A stretch of 64,000 nt of DNA from Ziziphus jujuba (Eukaryota; Streptophyta; Magnoliopsida; Rosales; Rhamnaceae): the NCBI RefSeq assembly GCF_031755915.1, contig NC_083387.1, positions 6,764,501 through 6,828,500 on the forward strand, written 5' to 3'. The stretch's first letter is position 1, and each line of letters begins with the position of its first letter. Shown one piece after another: positions 1 to 13,250 of this stretch. The notes below the pieces were generated by a model. The model was not told where the DNA came from. It searched no databases and saw only the letters and a list, made by a program, of their open reading frames with translations. Both the position numbers and the translations under genes were made by a program.

Positions 1-82
1 CAAAGTTTGCATGGTCAAGGACAAAGCTAGTGAGCGTGACCATGGCTTCCAAGGTTTTTAATTTTTTTTTTATATTATATAT

Positions 83-309
83 ATATATATACAGTGCATT
101 TACAACGCGATAAGACTACACTCTATCCATCTGGAACAAAAACGTTTTTAATTTCACAGCAGTTGGATTTGAATTTTGGATCTGGACGGATGAGATTGAA
201 GGTGGGCTCACGTGTGAAATTCTTGGCAAATCTCCCTTTCCCGCTCGCAAAACACCACATCAGGTCGCAAATCTTCACTCGCACCAGCTCTCTGATTCCC
301 CACACCATC
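83..309 (+). repeat. Left terminal inverted repeat of the 9.7-kb MULE
   Basis: About 225 bp, matching the reverse complement of 9510-9748. The two arms align almost without gaps from ACAGTGCATT inward. The outer side merges into an (AT)n run at 71-90, so the exact terminus is uncertain. Confidence 0.75.
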
Positions 310-2034
310 TCTGACCAGCTCGTACAAAATCCAGTTCCTTTCCCCTGCTTGCAAAACTCAGACCACCATCTCTTCTTCTCTTCTCCCCGTTCTGATTCCC
401 ACACTAGCATAGACCAACTTTCACCACTATCACTATCAGCTAAGAGTGTTGGTATGGCTTTCTTATTTTTTTTCCCTTTTTATTTTAATTATTTTCATTA
501 TGTTTTGATAGAGAAACAATAGGAATTTAGTTCTTAATCTCTAATACCCCTTTTTCTGTTTTTCCATAGTTGTTTATAGAACCAGGAGTCAAGCATTTCA
601 AGGTTTGGCCAATCCCAATGTATGCATCCAAACAAGGCTTCCAAATGTTTAGTGCCAATATTATTGGTTAGAATATGGTCAAAGATATTGTAGGTATGTA
701 ATTGATGGTTGAATAATGTCTTTTGGCATAGGAAGTATTTAGATTTAGATATTGATGTTCCACTTTCACTTCCAAGGCATTATTAAGTTGTTATTTAGAT
801 TTTGTCGAAATTTTGGATGTGCCTGAATAATATGCTGATTAATTCCTTTTCTATGCATAAAAAAAAATTATAAATAAATATAAAAGCCTTATTTATTTAT
901 TTATTTATTTTTTATGCATTCTGTTTAATGTTATGCATACAAGATGATTCTGTACATAATCCTTTTTTGTCTGAAATACTGATGCTATGCTCATAGAAGT
1001 ACTTGAGATGGTTTCTAATATGCTTGAAGACATTAAGTGTGGGCTCTATGTGAAAAGGAGAGATAAGAGATTGTCCCTTCATCTAAAACCTAAGTTTTAC
1101 TGCTTAAAGAAATAATTTTGGATGATTGCAGATAAGATTATGGGGTTCGCAATCTGACTGGCCTATTGTAGAAGTGGGGAGAAATATAATTAATAGAAAA
1201 CTTATTTACTCTTTTTATTTGAAGGAGTGGGGGACAAGGTGTTTGTCTTTTTACTAATCTATAGTTTTAATAGTTAATATGCCTTGAGGAAGTAGTTGTG
1301 GACCCCAAACTTGTCTAATTAGGTACAAAAAAAGATGATTAATGAATAACTAAAGTATGGGGAGTTCTTTATTTGTGGTGTCTAATACTTGTAAAGGCTA
1401 TGTTCCCTTTAGTCATCTGTGGGGTCAGAAAAATTGCTGATCTTCGTTCCAACACATTTTACTTTTTCCCTCTCAAAGTAAAAAAATAAAAAAATAAAAA
1501 CAAGGGAAAAGAAATACCTTTCTCTACTTTGGAGTTATTCCTATTAGGAATTTGCTAACCTCTATTTAGGTGTGTTTGTCAATGGATAGATTGGTATCTC
1601 AAAAAAAGACCTAAAAAGTCTTGAGCTAGATGAAGAACACAGAAATATCCTATGGGACATTGATAATCGAAAAAAAAAAGGAAAATGCTCTGAGGAATAG
1701 GATGCTCAATGCTGTGGTAAATTCTGCAGAAAACAAAAAGCTTATATTTTGTTTGTTGATTTTGTAGAAAACTATATTATTTTCCTGGGATTCTGTCATT
1801 GGTTGGTATATTTGTTAACTAGGACAAAAAAGCCATAGTACAAACTAGTACAGAAAAACTTAAGAAAACAAGCTTCAAAGAAACAGGTATTCAAATTTTA
1901 TTTTAGGGCATATTTTATTTGCATAATACTATTTTTCCTAAAACCTTAAATATATAAATATTTCAATATTGTCCAAATAGGCCTACCATGCCACTCCATG
2001 TTTTCAGTGAAGAATTAACTATTTTCTTGCCTTG
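310..2034. other. MULE left interior, non-coding
   Basis: Just inside the left repeat, at about 310-445, is a C/T-rich stretch like a 5' leader, with a possible splice donor (GTATGGC) near 451. The remainder to 2034 is AT-rich with no credible coding frame. It probably holds the promoter, leader exon and first intron of the transposase gene at 2814-5340. The open frames here are short and contain no recognisable domain. Confidence 0.4.
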
Positions 2035-2560
2035 ATATTAACACTAGAAATTATATTATTAAATTAAGTAGCAAAAAAAGGCTCAAATACTGCTTCTTTG
2101 AAACTATAGATATCCTTAATTTATTTGGTAGTGATCGGTCTCTAAAAGCCAGCAAATAATCGTCTTTAATACTCATAAAAACACCAAAAAAAAAATATGC
2201 CCAACAACCCAAAATGTTAATTGAGTGGGTAAGAAAAATGCAAAAATGTATCAAACTCCTGCAACCACATTAGTATAGGCTTCAACCTATGTATTCATAT
2301 TACTTATTAACATGCATTCTCAGAAAGTGAATTCAGAAAAAGCATGGATGTATGCATGTTGTTTTTCTTTCTTGGTGTATAAATACTGCTGTTCATGCGA
2401 ACTATTTACTTGTGTTTTAACATCTTTTTTTTTTTTTTTTTACATTCTTTTTTTTACTAAAATACCTGTGTATAAACATCAATCTCAATAAATAAAATAT
2501 CAATTATTCTTTACTTCATTGTGTGGCCTGGTACAAATTGATGGCTTAATATGTTTTTCC
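2035..2560 (+). repeat. Inner inverted repeat, left arm
   Basis: This stretch is the inverted counterpart of about 6000-6735. Shared blocks include a segment with GGCTTCAACCTATGTATTC, a segment reading TCAGAAAGTGAATTCAGAAA and one with ATCAATCTCAATAAATAAA. The arms surround the transposase remnant and lie well inside the outer MULE repeats. Confidence 0.75.
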
Positions 2561-2813
2561 TGTATGCACGTTGTTTTTCTTTCCTCGATATTAACACTAG
2601 ATTTTATTGATTAATCATGCCACTCAAAAAGCAGACCTCTTGACAATCTGCACTCTCATTAAACTTCTGTTGTTCTTCAGATCCCCTTAATTAGAGTACT
2701 TTTCAATGTCCTAATATAGCAATATATTGTATTGAGCATTTATATGTTTATATATGTCGTAATTTCTTTCCTAATATGATATGTCAATTTATCTTATAGA
2801 TTTCAAAATAGTG

Positions 2814-5340
2814 GCTGGTGACAGAAAAGGCAAAAGCACAGTTGGAAAAATTCAGGGCAATGACAGATGATGGAAAAGCTAAAGCAGACAACGCTTCTGT
2901 TGAACTAAATTGTACAGAAAGGCCAATATTCATGGCAATGATCAGGTAGCTTTAATATTTAACACGGTCTGAATTTCTTAAATGATTAAACCATATTCTT
3001 TGCAGGACGTTGTCTTCATTTATTGACTATGTTATCATGTATATATGCAGTAAGGTTAGAAATTGTTATAGTTTTGCTTTGCTACCTATCAGGTTAGAAA
3101 TTGACTAGTAGGAAGCTCGTTTGAGTGCAATTAGCTCTGCAATGTTGGAAACATAAATGTAGACAGTTAGCAACAAATTCTGATCCTATAAGAGTTGAAG
3201 AAATTTCCTTACTGTCATGTTCGAAATCTATTGATGATGTTTACATTCCTCAAGTGTCTGAAAACTGCAAACCAAAGGTTGGACAAGAGCTTGAATCGAT
3301 AGATGAGGCACATGAGTTTTACATTAAGTATGCAAAAGAGGCTGTGTTTAATGTTCATAGCAATTCTAATAAGAGATGTAAAGATACAAATGAAGTTATA
3401 AGGAACGAATTTGTGTGTTATAAGGAAGGAGTATTTTCTATAAAGGAAGGTGAGAAAAAAATGCGTCGGGGGAAGAAAAGAGAAAATTGTAAAGCAAAAC
3501 TTGCAGTGGTTAGGTCTAAATTGGGGAAATATGTCATAAGTTTATTTGCTGAAGAACATAGTCATCCATTATTAACCCCTCGAAGAGTGCATTTATTGAG
3601 GTCACATTGTAGTGTGTCTGAGGCCAACAAATCACTAGCCTTGCAGTTTTCAGTAGCAAATGTGCCAACTCACCAACAAATAAGTATTCTTGAATTTAAA
3701 GCTGGAGGTATAGAGAATATTGGATGTATGAAGAAGGATATCTATAACCATGAAACTGAGTTGCGTAATGAAATGAGAGGACAAGATGTAGAACTATTGA
3801 AGGAATACTTCCTAACTGAGCAAGAAAAGGATCCATAATTAATTTTTGAAATAGTAAATGATGATTGTCAATTGAAGCGTTGTTCTTGGGCTACTTCAAT
3901 TTCCAGAAAGAGCTTATGGATGTTTTGGTGATGTAATTGTATTTGATACAACTTACAACACTAATCAGTATGGTATGATTTTTACCCCTTTGGTTGGGGT
4001 TAACAATCATGGTTAAATAGTGCTATTTGCATGTGCATTTTTAAGTGATGAGAAAACTGAATTGTTTGTTTAGTTGTTTGACGTATTAAAAAAGAGCATA
4101 CCTACTAACAACCCAAAGATGATTATCACCGATCAAGATCATGCAATGACGAAGGTTATAGCTCACAACTTACCAGATACATTTCATAAGTATTGTAGTT
4201 GGCACATATTTGAAAAGTTTTCTATATATTTGAATGCAATTACTTACAGAGATTTTTATAAGGAATTTCGATAATGTATTTGGGAATTAGAATGCCCCGA
4301 AGAGTTTGAAAGAAAATGGACGACTATCATTGAGAAGGCAAGCCTATATGACAATGATTGGTTAAGGTCAATATTTGAAATACGTAACAGATAGATGCCT
4401 GCATATGTGAATGATATATTCTCGGCTGGAATGTCAAGTAGCCAACTTGCAGAAAGCTCCCATGCATTCTTTAAGAAATATGCTTCGAAGAAGAACTTAT
4501 TGATGGATTTCCTACTTCGATTTAATAGGGCACTTGCATATCAACGTCTCAAAGAGTTAGTTGCTAATCACATTGATATTAATGAGAAGCCTATTTTAAA
4601 ATTGCCATTGGAAATGGAAAAGCAAATGGCTGAGATTTACACACGCAAAATTTTTCTTAAGTTTCAAGATGAGTTGTGGCAAAGCTTAGTATTAATGCCA
4701 TAACTTGTGCGTGAAAATCATACCCATAAAATATATATGGTCTAGAGCAGTCCTCATGAAGGTGATCATAGAGCTTGGAAAATTGCTTATGACAAAGGTT
4801 TGAACTATGCATATTGTAGTTGTAAGAAGTTTGAGAGTCAAGGAATCCATGTAGTCATATTTTGGCATTTTTGTGACTCTTTGGTAATATTCCTTTGCCA
4901 AATAAGCATATAATGAAAAGGTGGACTAGAGTTGAAAAATCTCAAATGATATCCGATAAGCAAGGTGTAGAGATAAGTGGAAAAGATACTTCAATGTTGA
5001 TGTGGCAAGCTAAACTATTCCAACTAGCTTCAGAGGTCATTGGCAAAGCCCTTACAAATGAGAAGTCAAGTGTAATTTTGAATGATAGTCTTCAAGGTTT
5101 GTTTGAGAAGTTTAACTCCGTAGGTGGCAGCATGAAGAGTGGAGGCATGTCTGTAAAAGGTAGTAATGTTCATGATACAACTTTGAAAGATCCATCTCAA
5201 GTGAGGGCAAAGGGATGTGGACGAAGATTAAAAAGTGGGAATGAGATAGCAAAAAAACAAATAGCAAAGTATAGAGGTCGACATTGCATTGGATGTGGAA
5301 AAATTTGAGAATCACATGACAAAAGAAACTGTCCAATCCT
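2814..5340 (+). pseudogene. FAR1/FRS-like MULE transposase, degenerate
   Basis: Known role of the family: MULE-derived transposases with a FAR1 DNA-binding domain bind element ends and catalyse cut-and-paste transposition. Seen: a possible leader exon at 2814-2946; a FAR1-type N-terminal domain at 3125-3838 (the frame holds EAHEFYIKYAKEA and a basic Cys/His region); then the catalytic region in pieces. It reads VIVFDTTYNTNQYG near 3930 with the first catalytic Asp, TDQDHAM near 4125 with the second, and CSWHIFEKF near 4195. A helper segment with QLAESSHAFFKKY starts near 4440. A SWIM-like CSCKKFE lies near 4820, and a C-terminal CIGCGK knuckle near 5290. Stops after 3835, near 4015, 4072, 4272 and 4392, and a shift in the SWIM region, break it into at least four open frames (3125-3838, 4074-4274, 4395-4703, 4895-5308). 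It cannot encode an active enzyme as read. Confidence 0.85.
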
Positions 5341-5994
5341 CAACAATCGGTAATAAATTTATACATTCATTATTTCTTATTTTTATGCAATTGAAATGAT
5401 CATACCATATGCAAACTATTATTATTTCTGTGTAGGCCCTCACAAATTAGGGATATTCCTAAACAAAAATTGGAATTTCCATCACAATGTGATAGTTTTA
5501 CTTCTACAGGTATGAACGAGATGTCTTGCTTTGTTTTAAATTATCCACATTACGAATTGGGGATAATCCTCATCTAATAACTTACTTCGTTTTTGGCAGG
5601 TCAACATTAGAAAACTAAGGGATGACCTTTGTGTGTGACCAACTATTATGCAACAACTTTGTGGAAATATAACTTCTCTTAGTCTCCAATGCTTGTTGTC
5701 CTGGTTTTTTTTTTTTTTTTGTTTTTTTTGTTTTTTGTTTTTGTCATATTGCAATAACTATCAGCTTAGTTACTAAAAGAGAGTTGAGTTATGATAATAG
5801 ACTCCTTAAATTTCCATGTATTGGAAACATAAAGTCTTGTTTGATTATTTGATTGAATGTATGCTAGTTTGCCGTTTATTTTGCCAATGTGGTTTACTTC
5901 AGTTAGAGGAAAGAGAAGCTGGAGAAGTCATCCTCATTTTGAACAATCTTAGCTTCTAGTCTCCTTATCTGACAACTTTATAGTCATATTGATA
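5341..5994. other. 3' part and flank of the transposase remnant
   Basis: The knuckle region of the transposase runs on past the stop near 5307 for a short distance, and short exon-like pieces follow around 5435-5510. The rest is AT-rich non-coding sequence with a T-rich tract at 5704-5745. Nothing else recognisable. Confidence 0.35.
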
Positions 5995-6735
5995 CAGGAA
6001 AAACATATTAGGCCATCAATTTGCACCAAGCCACATGATGAAGTAAAAAATAATTGATATTTTGTTTATTGAGATTGATGTTTATACACAGGTATTTTAG
6101 GGAAAAAAAAAGAAAAAAAAAAGACAAAGATGTTTATACACAGGTAAACAGTTCACATGAATAGTATGCATAAACAGTATACGTGAACAGTACGTGTGAA
6201 CAGTGGTATTTATACACCAAGAAAGAAAAACAACATGCATATAGGAAAAACATATTAGGCCATCAATTTGCACCAGGCCACATGACGAAGTAAAGAATAA
6301 TTGATATTTTGTTTATTAAGATTGATGTTTATACATAGGCATTTTAGTAAAAAAAAAAACATGATGTTTAAACACAGGTAAACAGTCACATGAACAGTAC
6401 ACATGAACAGTGTTATTTATACACCAGGAAAGAAAAACAACAAGCATATATCCATGCTCTTTCTGAATTCACTTTCTGAGAGTGCATGTTAATAAGTAAT
6501 ATGAATACATAGGTTGAAGCCTATACTGATGTGGTTGCAGGAGTTGGATAAATTTTTGCATTTTTCTTCCCCACTCAATTGACGTTTCGGGTTGTTGGGC
6601 AATTTTTATTTTTATTTTTATTTTTTGGTGTTTTTATGAGTATTAGAGATCAATTACTACCAAATAAATTAAGAATATCTATAGTTTTAAAGAAGCAATA
6701 TTTGAGCCTTTTTTTGCTACTCAATTTAACAATAT
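5995..6735 (-). repeat. Inner inverted repeat, right arm, with internal tandem duplication
   Basis: Matches 2035-2560 in inverted orientation. It is longer because a roughly 250-bp block is duplicated in tandem: the segment starting GGAAAAACATATTAGGCCAT appears at about 5998 and again at about 6243, each followed by the same CACAGG/AACAGT-type tract. The left arm carries a single copy. Confidence 0.75.
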
Positions 6736-9419
6736 AAATTCAACAAAATGTTACTAGAATCTTTTATTACAATTACTCATTTAGTACATTTCCATGTTAC
6801 TTTTATCAGCCTCCAACTTCATATAGCCACAAACCAAAACCAGTGTTTTCATAGAAAACAAAGTCTGAAATGTGGATACATATATCATACATGTTACTTT
6901 CATAAATTACCAACCAAAAAAACGCATATATTACTTGACTACATCACTAGGCAAACATTTTAAAGAAAATAAACAATAAAAGTACACGCACTATAACAGT
7001 CTTAATGTCATATTGGTTACTCATCTTAGTATTTTTCTAAATTGCTTCAAGAATATTATTAGATTTCTACACTTGCAAAGATAAACACCGAATTTCACCG
7101 ATAAGAATATCTATTTTGTCAAGTTTGGCTTCCCCTTCTTTTGCCCAAATGAATTTACCACAACATTTTTCCTGTGTCAAGTAAACACATTCAATGTTAA
7201 TTATTTTATAAGCAAAAAGAAATGAAAACTTAACGCATTAACAATTATATACGACTTGTTATCCATCTAAGCATTTCTAGAATTGACGATTTGGATTCTT
7301 AGCTGTCTTTAATGTTTTCAAATGCATATATTGGTCACATGAGCACATCCGGATTGGCTAACCATCACTAGTACTTGTTGACATGATTACACAACTAGTT
7401 TCCAGCTTGACTTCCAAATAAGATAAGGCAAGATTTAATAACCTATAGAAAGGCAAAAGACATATATAATAAACTCTAGTTCTCAGACAGTCAGATGGGG
7501 TAGGCTAATTTCAGATGTCATGAGAGATGTACACAGTACAATATCAACACGGCTAAGCAATAACTTGTAAAGTCACAACAAAAGAACTCCATATATTGTA
7601 GCTCAGTTTAAAAAATCCTGCAACTTTGATAAAGAAATATTTATTTTATGTCCTGTTGCTCCACTTTCCTTTTGTTCCAACTGAAACAATGCAAAGAAAT
7701 TGGATTCCCACTTTCGAACATTTAACCCATGCCACCCAAATGATCAACTATACAAACCAAATGGAGGTAACGAAGGGATAGTGGGACATAATAACGATAA
7801 AAAAGGCACAGAGAGACTTTTTTTTTCCTTCTATAATTGAAATATACCATCGCCATCCACAGAAGTAAACAAGCATAATCAATTGGAACTATATATATGG
7901 TGATAGACAACAAATTTATCTAGCAAAACAAAATCCAGCAACTAGATTATTTCTTTTGTAACCAATAAATTCTTTTGATAGAAAATAAACATTGTGTGTA
8001 AGAAAAAGGAATACATTTCCAAAAGAAAAAAAATTGACAAATCAATGGGGAAAACATAGATTTTAACCGATGTAAACTTATAGGAAGAGTGCACAAGAAA
8101 TAAATAAGAGATGTAAGGCATGATTTAAATCTAACATATCAAAGAAGCATAAGACAAAAAAGCAAATAGAAAATGAGAGTAGATGATCTTTTGGTGCAGC
8201 ACATAAATCTAAAAACAGAGGATGTACAAGTCAACCCAAAAAACTATAGGAGAAAGCATCTTGTTCTTTTGGACCGGATGGATGTGGTGCGGTCAGACCT
8301 GATAGTAGACGGTCTGTGCAGCTAGAAATCTATCAACATTTTGTGATATATAAAGATGGTAGAAAAGTATACCATTCAGATCAGACAATGCAACATCAAC
8401 AGTTCCTCTAACTATTCATATAATTTAATGAAGTAACAAAGAACATCCAGTAATTCAAGAGAAAGGCGAAATCAAGAGAATGAATTCACAGAAAACTAGA
8501 AGTTATTCTCTCTGTCAGGATAGTACACTCCAAAATGAGAGTACAGCAAAGGGCAATGAAAATAAATGCTTTACAAAACAACCTTTGGTTTTCTCCACCT
8601 TGACCCAAAGATTGAGTTGTTACTCTTGGGGTTATAATTATGTACATTGCAAAAGCCTTATAGTCTTCCAAATACTTAACCAGACAATTCAACTGGATTC
8701 TAACATTATATGGAATATCAATGCCAAAAGGATAAGTGGTAAAAAATAAAAATATAAATAAAATAAAAAAATATTTTTCATAAAGTATTAATGTGACCAG
8801 CAACCTACGATATACCAGTACCTTCATCACGAGTAACATGCATAGAAAGTTTAGGGCTTCAGCAGAAGCCTTGCTATGGAACTTAAACCCCCAACTAAAA
8901 ATTCCACCTTTTAATCACTATCTTCTTCTTTCTAACTATAATTTGGTATCAAAATTGTGCACGCAAGGATTTGATTCCCAAAAAAAAAAAAAAAAAAAGC
9001 ATCTTGCCCTAACTCCGACAAATGGGGCTAAGAATTTCACTTGCATAGAAGCCCTATCCATTTCTCATATCACATTAAAATTCAAGGAACATGAATCAAA
9101 ATATTCATATATACTAACCTTAAATCCATAGTCAAAAAACCAAAATCCAAACAAAAAGTTTCAATTTAAAGCCAATTAAGAAAATAATAATAAAAAAATC
9201 ATCACGTTAATTACACGAGCATACCGTTAGAAAAACACATTAGAAAAAAAAAAAAAAAGCGAAGAACAGATCAGAGGCAGCAAAAACAGTAAAAATTATT
9301 GGCGATCCAAAAAAAAAAAAAAACTAAGAAGTAAAATTGGCGGAAACAAAAACAATCGAAACAAAAGGGTAAAAGAAAAAGAGAAAGAATAACAAACCTA
9401 AATAGATCGGCTTCAGGAA
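6736..9419. other. MULE right interior, non-coding
   Basis: AT-rich with several poly-A runs (8979-8997, 9244-9258, 9308-9324). No open frame here shows a domain or plausible codon use. At about 8274-8325 is a stretch resembling the outer end of the element's terminal repeat (see findings). Otherwise I see nothing identifiable. Confidence 0.35.
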
Positions 9420-9509
9420 TCAATATGAGATTGGATTTTTTGTTTTAGGAATTTGATATTTGATTGGGTCGAGAAAATCAACAGACCGGCATGACAATAC
9501 AAATAAATG

Positions 9510-9748
9510 AGGGAGCTGGTGTGGGGAATCAGAGAGCTGGTGCGAGTGAAGATTTGCGACCTGGTGTGGTTTTTTGCGAGCGGGAAGGGTAGATTTGCCA
9601 AGAATTTCACACATGAGCCCACCTTCAACCTTAGCTGTCCATACCCAAAATTCAAATCCAACGGCTGTGAACTTAAAAAAACATTTTTGGTCCGGATGGA
9701 TGGAGTGCAGTTTTACCGCACTGTAGACGTACTGTATATGTATATATA
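9510..9748 (-). repeat. Right terminal inverted repeat of the 9.7-kb MULE
   Basis: Reverse complement of 83-309. The terminal block ACTGTATATG and the inner block around 9510-9560 (GGGAGCTGGTGTGGGGAATC) pair with the left arm. The similarity makes both arms appear to encode the same peptide in opposite orientation, which is an artefact of the repeat. Confidence 0.75.
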
Positions 9749-11079
9749 TTTAAAGGAAACTTAATTAATATTTGCGAAGATAATATTTTGATCCCTTAAA
9801 TAAGGTTAATATATTAACTAATAAGGTAGTTATGATATTTTGATTTAGATAATTTAGTTTTTTTTTTAATCAAAATTTTCACGGTAAATTAATAATCAAC
9901 ATTTATATTATAATTAATTATTAAATTGAAGTGTTTATGTATTTTTCCTTTTATGCTTTTAATTTTAAATATATAGTTTTCATATTTTCTTGAAATTATG
10001 TTCAATTAGGTTATAGTATTTTGTAACAAAAATAAATATCTAAAAATAAAACTTATCTAAATATATTTTTTCTTCCCAAAGAGACAAACCATGCAATTTT
10101 TTTTTAAAAAAAAATTCAATATTAACAATTTGTCTGTATTTATTAACCTATCAATTGGGCTTAAAGACCAATTTACCAATAAAATAAAACAAAATAACTA
10201 AACTTTTTAGAGGATACATTAACCAACTAAACTGTAGACCTAAATTTTTATATGGTTTCATATAATATTGTAATGAATCAATAATATATGATAAGTAATA
10301 AATATTTTATATTGAATGTGTGTATATAAATTTATATAAATTTATATAATTTTAATAAATAAATTTATATTTGTTAAAAAAAAAAAAAAATGGGCCCCAA
10401 AGATTGTTTTCTAGCTCCGCCCTTGAATTGGACAAAGATTAACAATAGAGGTTAACCCAAATCTAAAAGAGTTTTTGGTAAAGGAAAAGAAAGCGATTAG
10501 ATGATGGATGAGAAAAATAAAAGAGAAAGAAGAAGATGAAATAGGTTTTACCAATTTCTTAGAAGCAGAGGAATTGATGAATGAAAACCAATTTCTTAGA
10601 AGCAGAGGAATTGATGAATGAAAGCTAACTCCGAACCTATTCTATACATGGCTTGCCCACAACTGCAAACACGCAATTATTACCCACGATTATATAAATG
10701 CAAATCGTTCTTTATTGGGTTGGTTCTAGGATTAAAAAATAAAAAATTTAAAAAAAGGTTACGTTAGTAGTAATACGTGCTGATGAATTAAGGGTAATAG
10801 TGTCTTTTTAATGGATGGCATCACGAGCACATAGACGGCAGGCTTTTACTTTGAACAAATACACATGGGCTAAAATAGATCTGGGCTTTGGGCTTGGTTC
10901 AGTTCGGCTTTAGAGGAAGGGCTGAACTAACAAAAATTTCCATTTTGTGTGGGTTCTTTTATAATTGTTTGTTTGTTTATTTTCTTTATTTATAGTTGAA
11001 TATTCATTTACTAACATAAACAAATTTGTATTTATTTATCATCGATCCGCTGCGTATGAGGCAATCAAAAAATAGCTAA

Positions 11080-11115
<36 letters not shown>

Positions 11116-11344
11116 ATTTTTTTTTTCCTTCTTTCAGATTAAAAAAAAAAAAAAAAAACTGAAAACATTCTTTACAACATAAACGAAAGAGAAAAAGTCT
11201 AAATGACTTATATTAGAATATAATAAAATTTAGGGTGTGTTTGTTTTTTTAACAGTTATAAGTGTGTCTTAAGTCTAAATAAAGTAATTTTTAAGTGATT
11301 AAACATTTTTTTTCTTTTTCAAGAAAAAGAAAAATACATCAAGT
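9749..11344. other. AT-rich intergenic DNA with a 37-bp tandem duplication
   Basis: No gene seen. A perfect 37-bp direct repeat lies at 10550-10586 and 10587-10623 (unit starts ACCAATTTCTTAGAAGCAGA). A (CT)n microsatellite lies at about 11082-11111 and a poly-A at 11141-11158. Confidence 0.6.
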
Positions 11345-11559
11345 ACATAAGGATATGTTTGACTATGTTTTCTGTTTTCGAAACATTATTTTCAAAATAG
11401 AGAATATAAAACTATTTTCTGCTGTTTAATGAGAACAATGAGTCTTTCGCCATTAATACTTGAAAACAATTTTCAAAACTAAAAAACAGAAAACATGTTT
11501 GGCTAAACAATTTTTAAATTTTTTTTTTTTAAGTTTTCATTTTATTCTACTTTTTTTTA

Positions 11560-11700
11560 ACATAAAATCAACCTCTTTTTTTTTTTTTTTTTTTGTTTAC
11601 ATACAAGGAACCTTATATATAATATATATAGCTATAATATATATATATATATATATAATTCATTAATATATATATATATATATAATATCAAAATATAATA
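11560..11700. repeat. Poly-T and (TA)n microsatellite tract
   Basis: A T-run at about 11576-11595 is followed by interrupted (TA)n from 11616 to 11690. Simple sequence. Peptides read from it are not genes. Confidence 0.8.
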
Positions 11701-13075
11701 TAACATTTATTTTCTGATGAACTTTTTTTTTAATTATTATTAATTGATTAACATTATATATAATATTTATAGCTATATATATATTTTTTGGGAATATTTC
11801 ATCTAAACTCACATGTTTGAATTAATTTCAATTTAGTCTCTCAAATTTTAAAAATTACAACTAGGACTATTATAGGGGATATAGACAAAATTATTTTGAA
11901 AGGTGTAAATGAAATAGCAGGAAATAAAATGAAGACTATTTGAAACTTGAGAGGAGATAATGACATTTTTAAAACCTTAGGGATTAAATTGAAATTAATG
12001 CTAATCTAAAGAAGTTTATATGAAATTTTTTCCTAATTTTTTTGTTGATTATATGTATTTCATCAATATTTTTATTGATGAGACAGAATTGCTAAATAAT
12101 GCAGTGCATTTGTTCAAATAGCTTGTTGATTTATCAAGGATATAAAAAAAAGGATCATCATGATTAGCATTAACATGTGCATTTTTGGCCTCTAATTCCA
12201 TCTCATCATATGTATTAGATGGGTCATTAATAGATGGATGACAAAACGCTCTAGTGGTAGTCAACTTGTTAAATATAATATCTAATAGCTTGTAATGCTC
12301 ACATCCTTTCTTTTAAAATGAAGTTGCTTTAGGGTGTGCTTAAATGAATAAATAATATATTCATCAACAATAATAATAAAAATAATAATAGTATATTGTA
12401 TATCCTCAAATTATTGTACATATACCCATATATAGTTTTGCCACATTTCTTTTGTAACATTCATCATATTAGTTTGGTTCATTATTATTGATTCATTCAC
12501 ATTATAATATATGTTTATATCTTCTTGATACTGTTGCAGAGAAAAGATAAAAATAAAAATAAACAATAAAAAGAAAAAAAAAATAAATACAGTAGGAGAT
12601 AAGGGGGGAAAAAGAACAACTTATAGAAAAACAAAAAAACAATGAAAAAGAAAATGTAAAAATTAAAAAATTAAAAAAAAAAATCTGATAGAAATGAAAA
12701 ATAAGAAAAAAAATAATGGAATAAAAGAAAAATGGAAAATTAGGATAAAGAACAAAATAGAAAAGAGAGAGAGAGAGAGAGAATATTTGATAAGGAAAAA
12801 GAATAAAATAGCAAAATAAATAATTGATATAAGAAATATTTGTGCCAAAAAAAAAACTGATAAAAGAAGTAAGATAAAAAAATAAAAAATATAAGAAATA
12901 TAAAACTAGTAGGTATATAACGAAAGAAAGGAAAATAAAAAATAATAATAAAAAATAATTGATGTAATTTATAAAGAATTATAAAGAAGAAAAGAGGAAT
13001 AGCTATTATTTTAAATTGTTCTATTAAAAAATTTTAAAAAAAAAGGAAGATAAAATAAGAGAATAAAAAAATTTT

Positions 13076-13250
13076 ATTGGATACATTTATCAAAATATAA
13101 TATTCTATCTTTCTCTCTCTACAATTTTCTCTCTCTGAGATATTCCAAAGAATTGAAGTAATGTTTAATTTTATTTGATACATTTATCAAGGCATAATAT
13201 TCTAGCTTTCTCTCTCTAAGATATTCCAAAGAATTGAAGTAATGTTTTTT
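13076..13250 (+). repeat. Imperfect tandem duplication of about 90 bp
   Basis: The block with GATACATTTATCAA, CTTTCTCTCTCT and GATATTCCAAAGAATTGAAG occurs at about 13079-13166 and again at about 13176-13245. The second copy is shorter in its CT-rich middle. Confidence 0.75.

Larger units (their letters stand above)
83..9748. mobile_element. Mutator-like element with FAR1/FRS-type transposase (degenerate)
   Basis: Seen: the stretch at about 83-309 reappears in inverted orientation at about 9510-9748 with high similarity, including the outer ACAGT end, a block reading TTGGATTTGAATTTTGG and the end of the shared part, CTCTCTGATTCCCCACACCA. Between them lies a broken FAR1/MULE-type transposase (2814-5340, + strand). 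Known: MULEs have long terminal inverted repeats and carry MuDR- or FAR1-like transposases. Inferred: one element of about 9.7 kb. The outer edges run into (AT)n tracts, so I could not define a 9-bp target duplication. A second, inner inverted repeat suggests nesting or an internal rearrangement. Confidence 0.75.

Noticed and set aside
94..522. 142-codon frame at the left end, apparently sharing a peptide with a minus-strand frame at 9413-9661
   Set aside because: The shared peptide results from the two arms of the terminal inverted repeat. Composition and position are those of a leader, not a gene.
2051..2254. 67-codon minus-strand frame
   Set aside because: It lies inside the inner inverted-repeat arm, is AT-rich and low in complexity, and is not preserved in the other arm.
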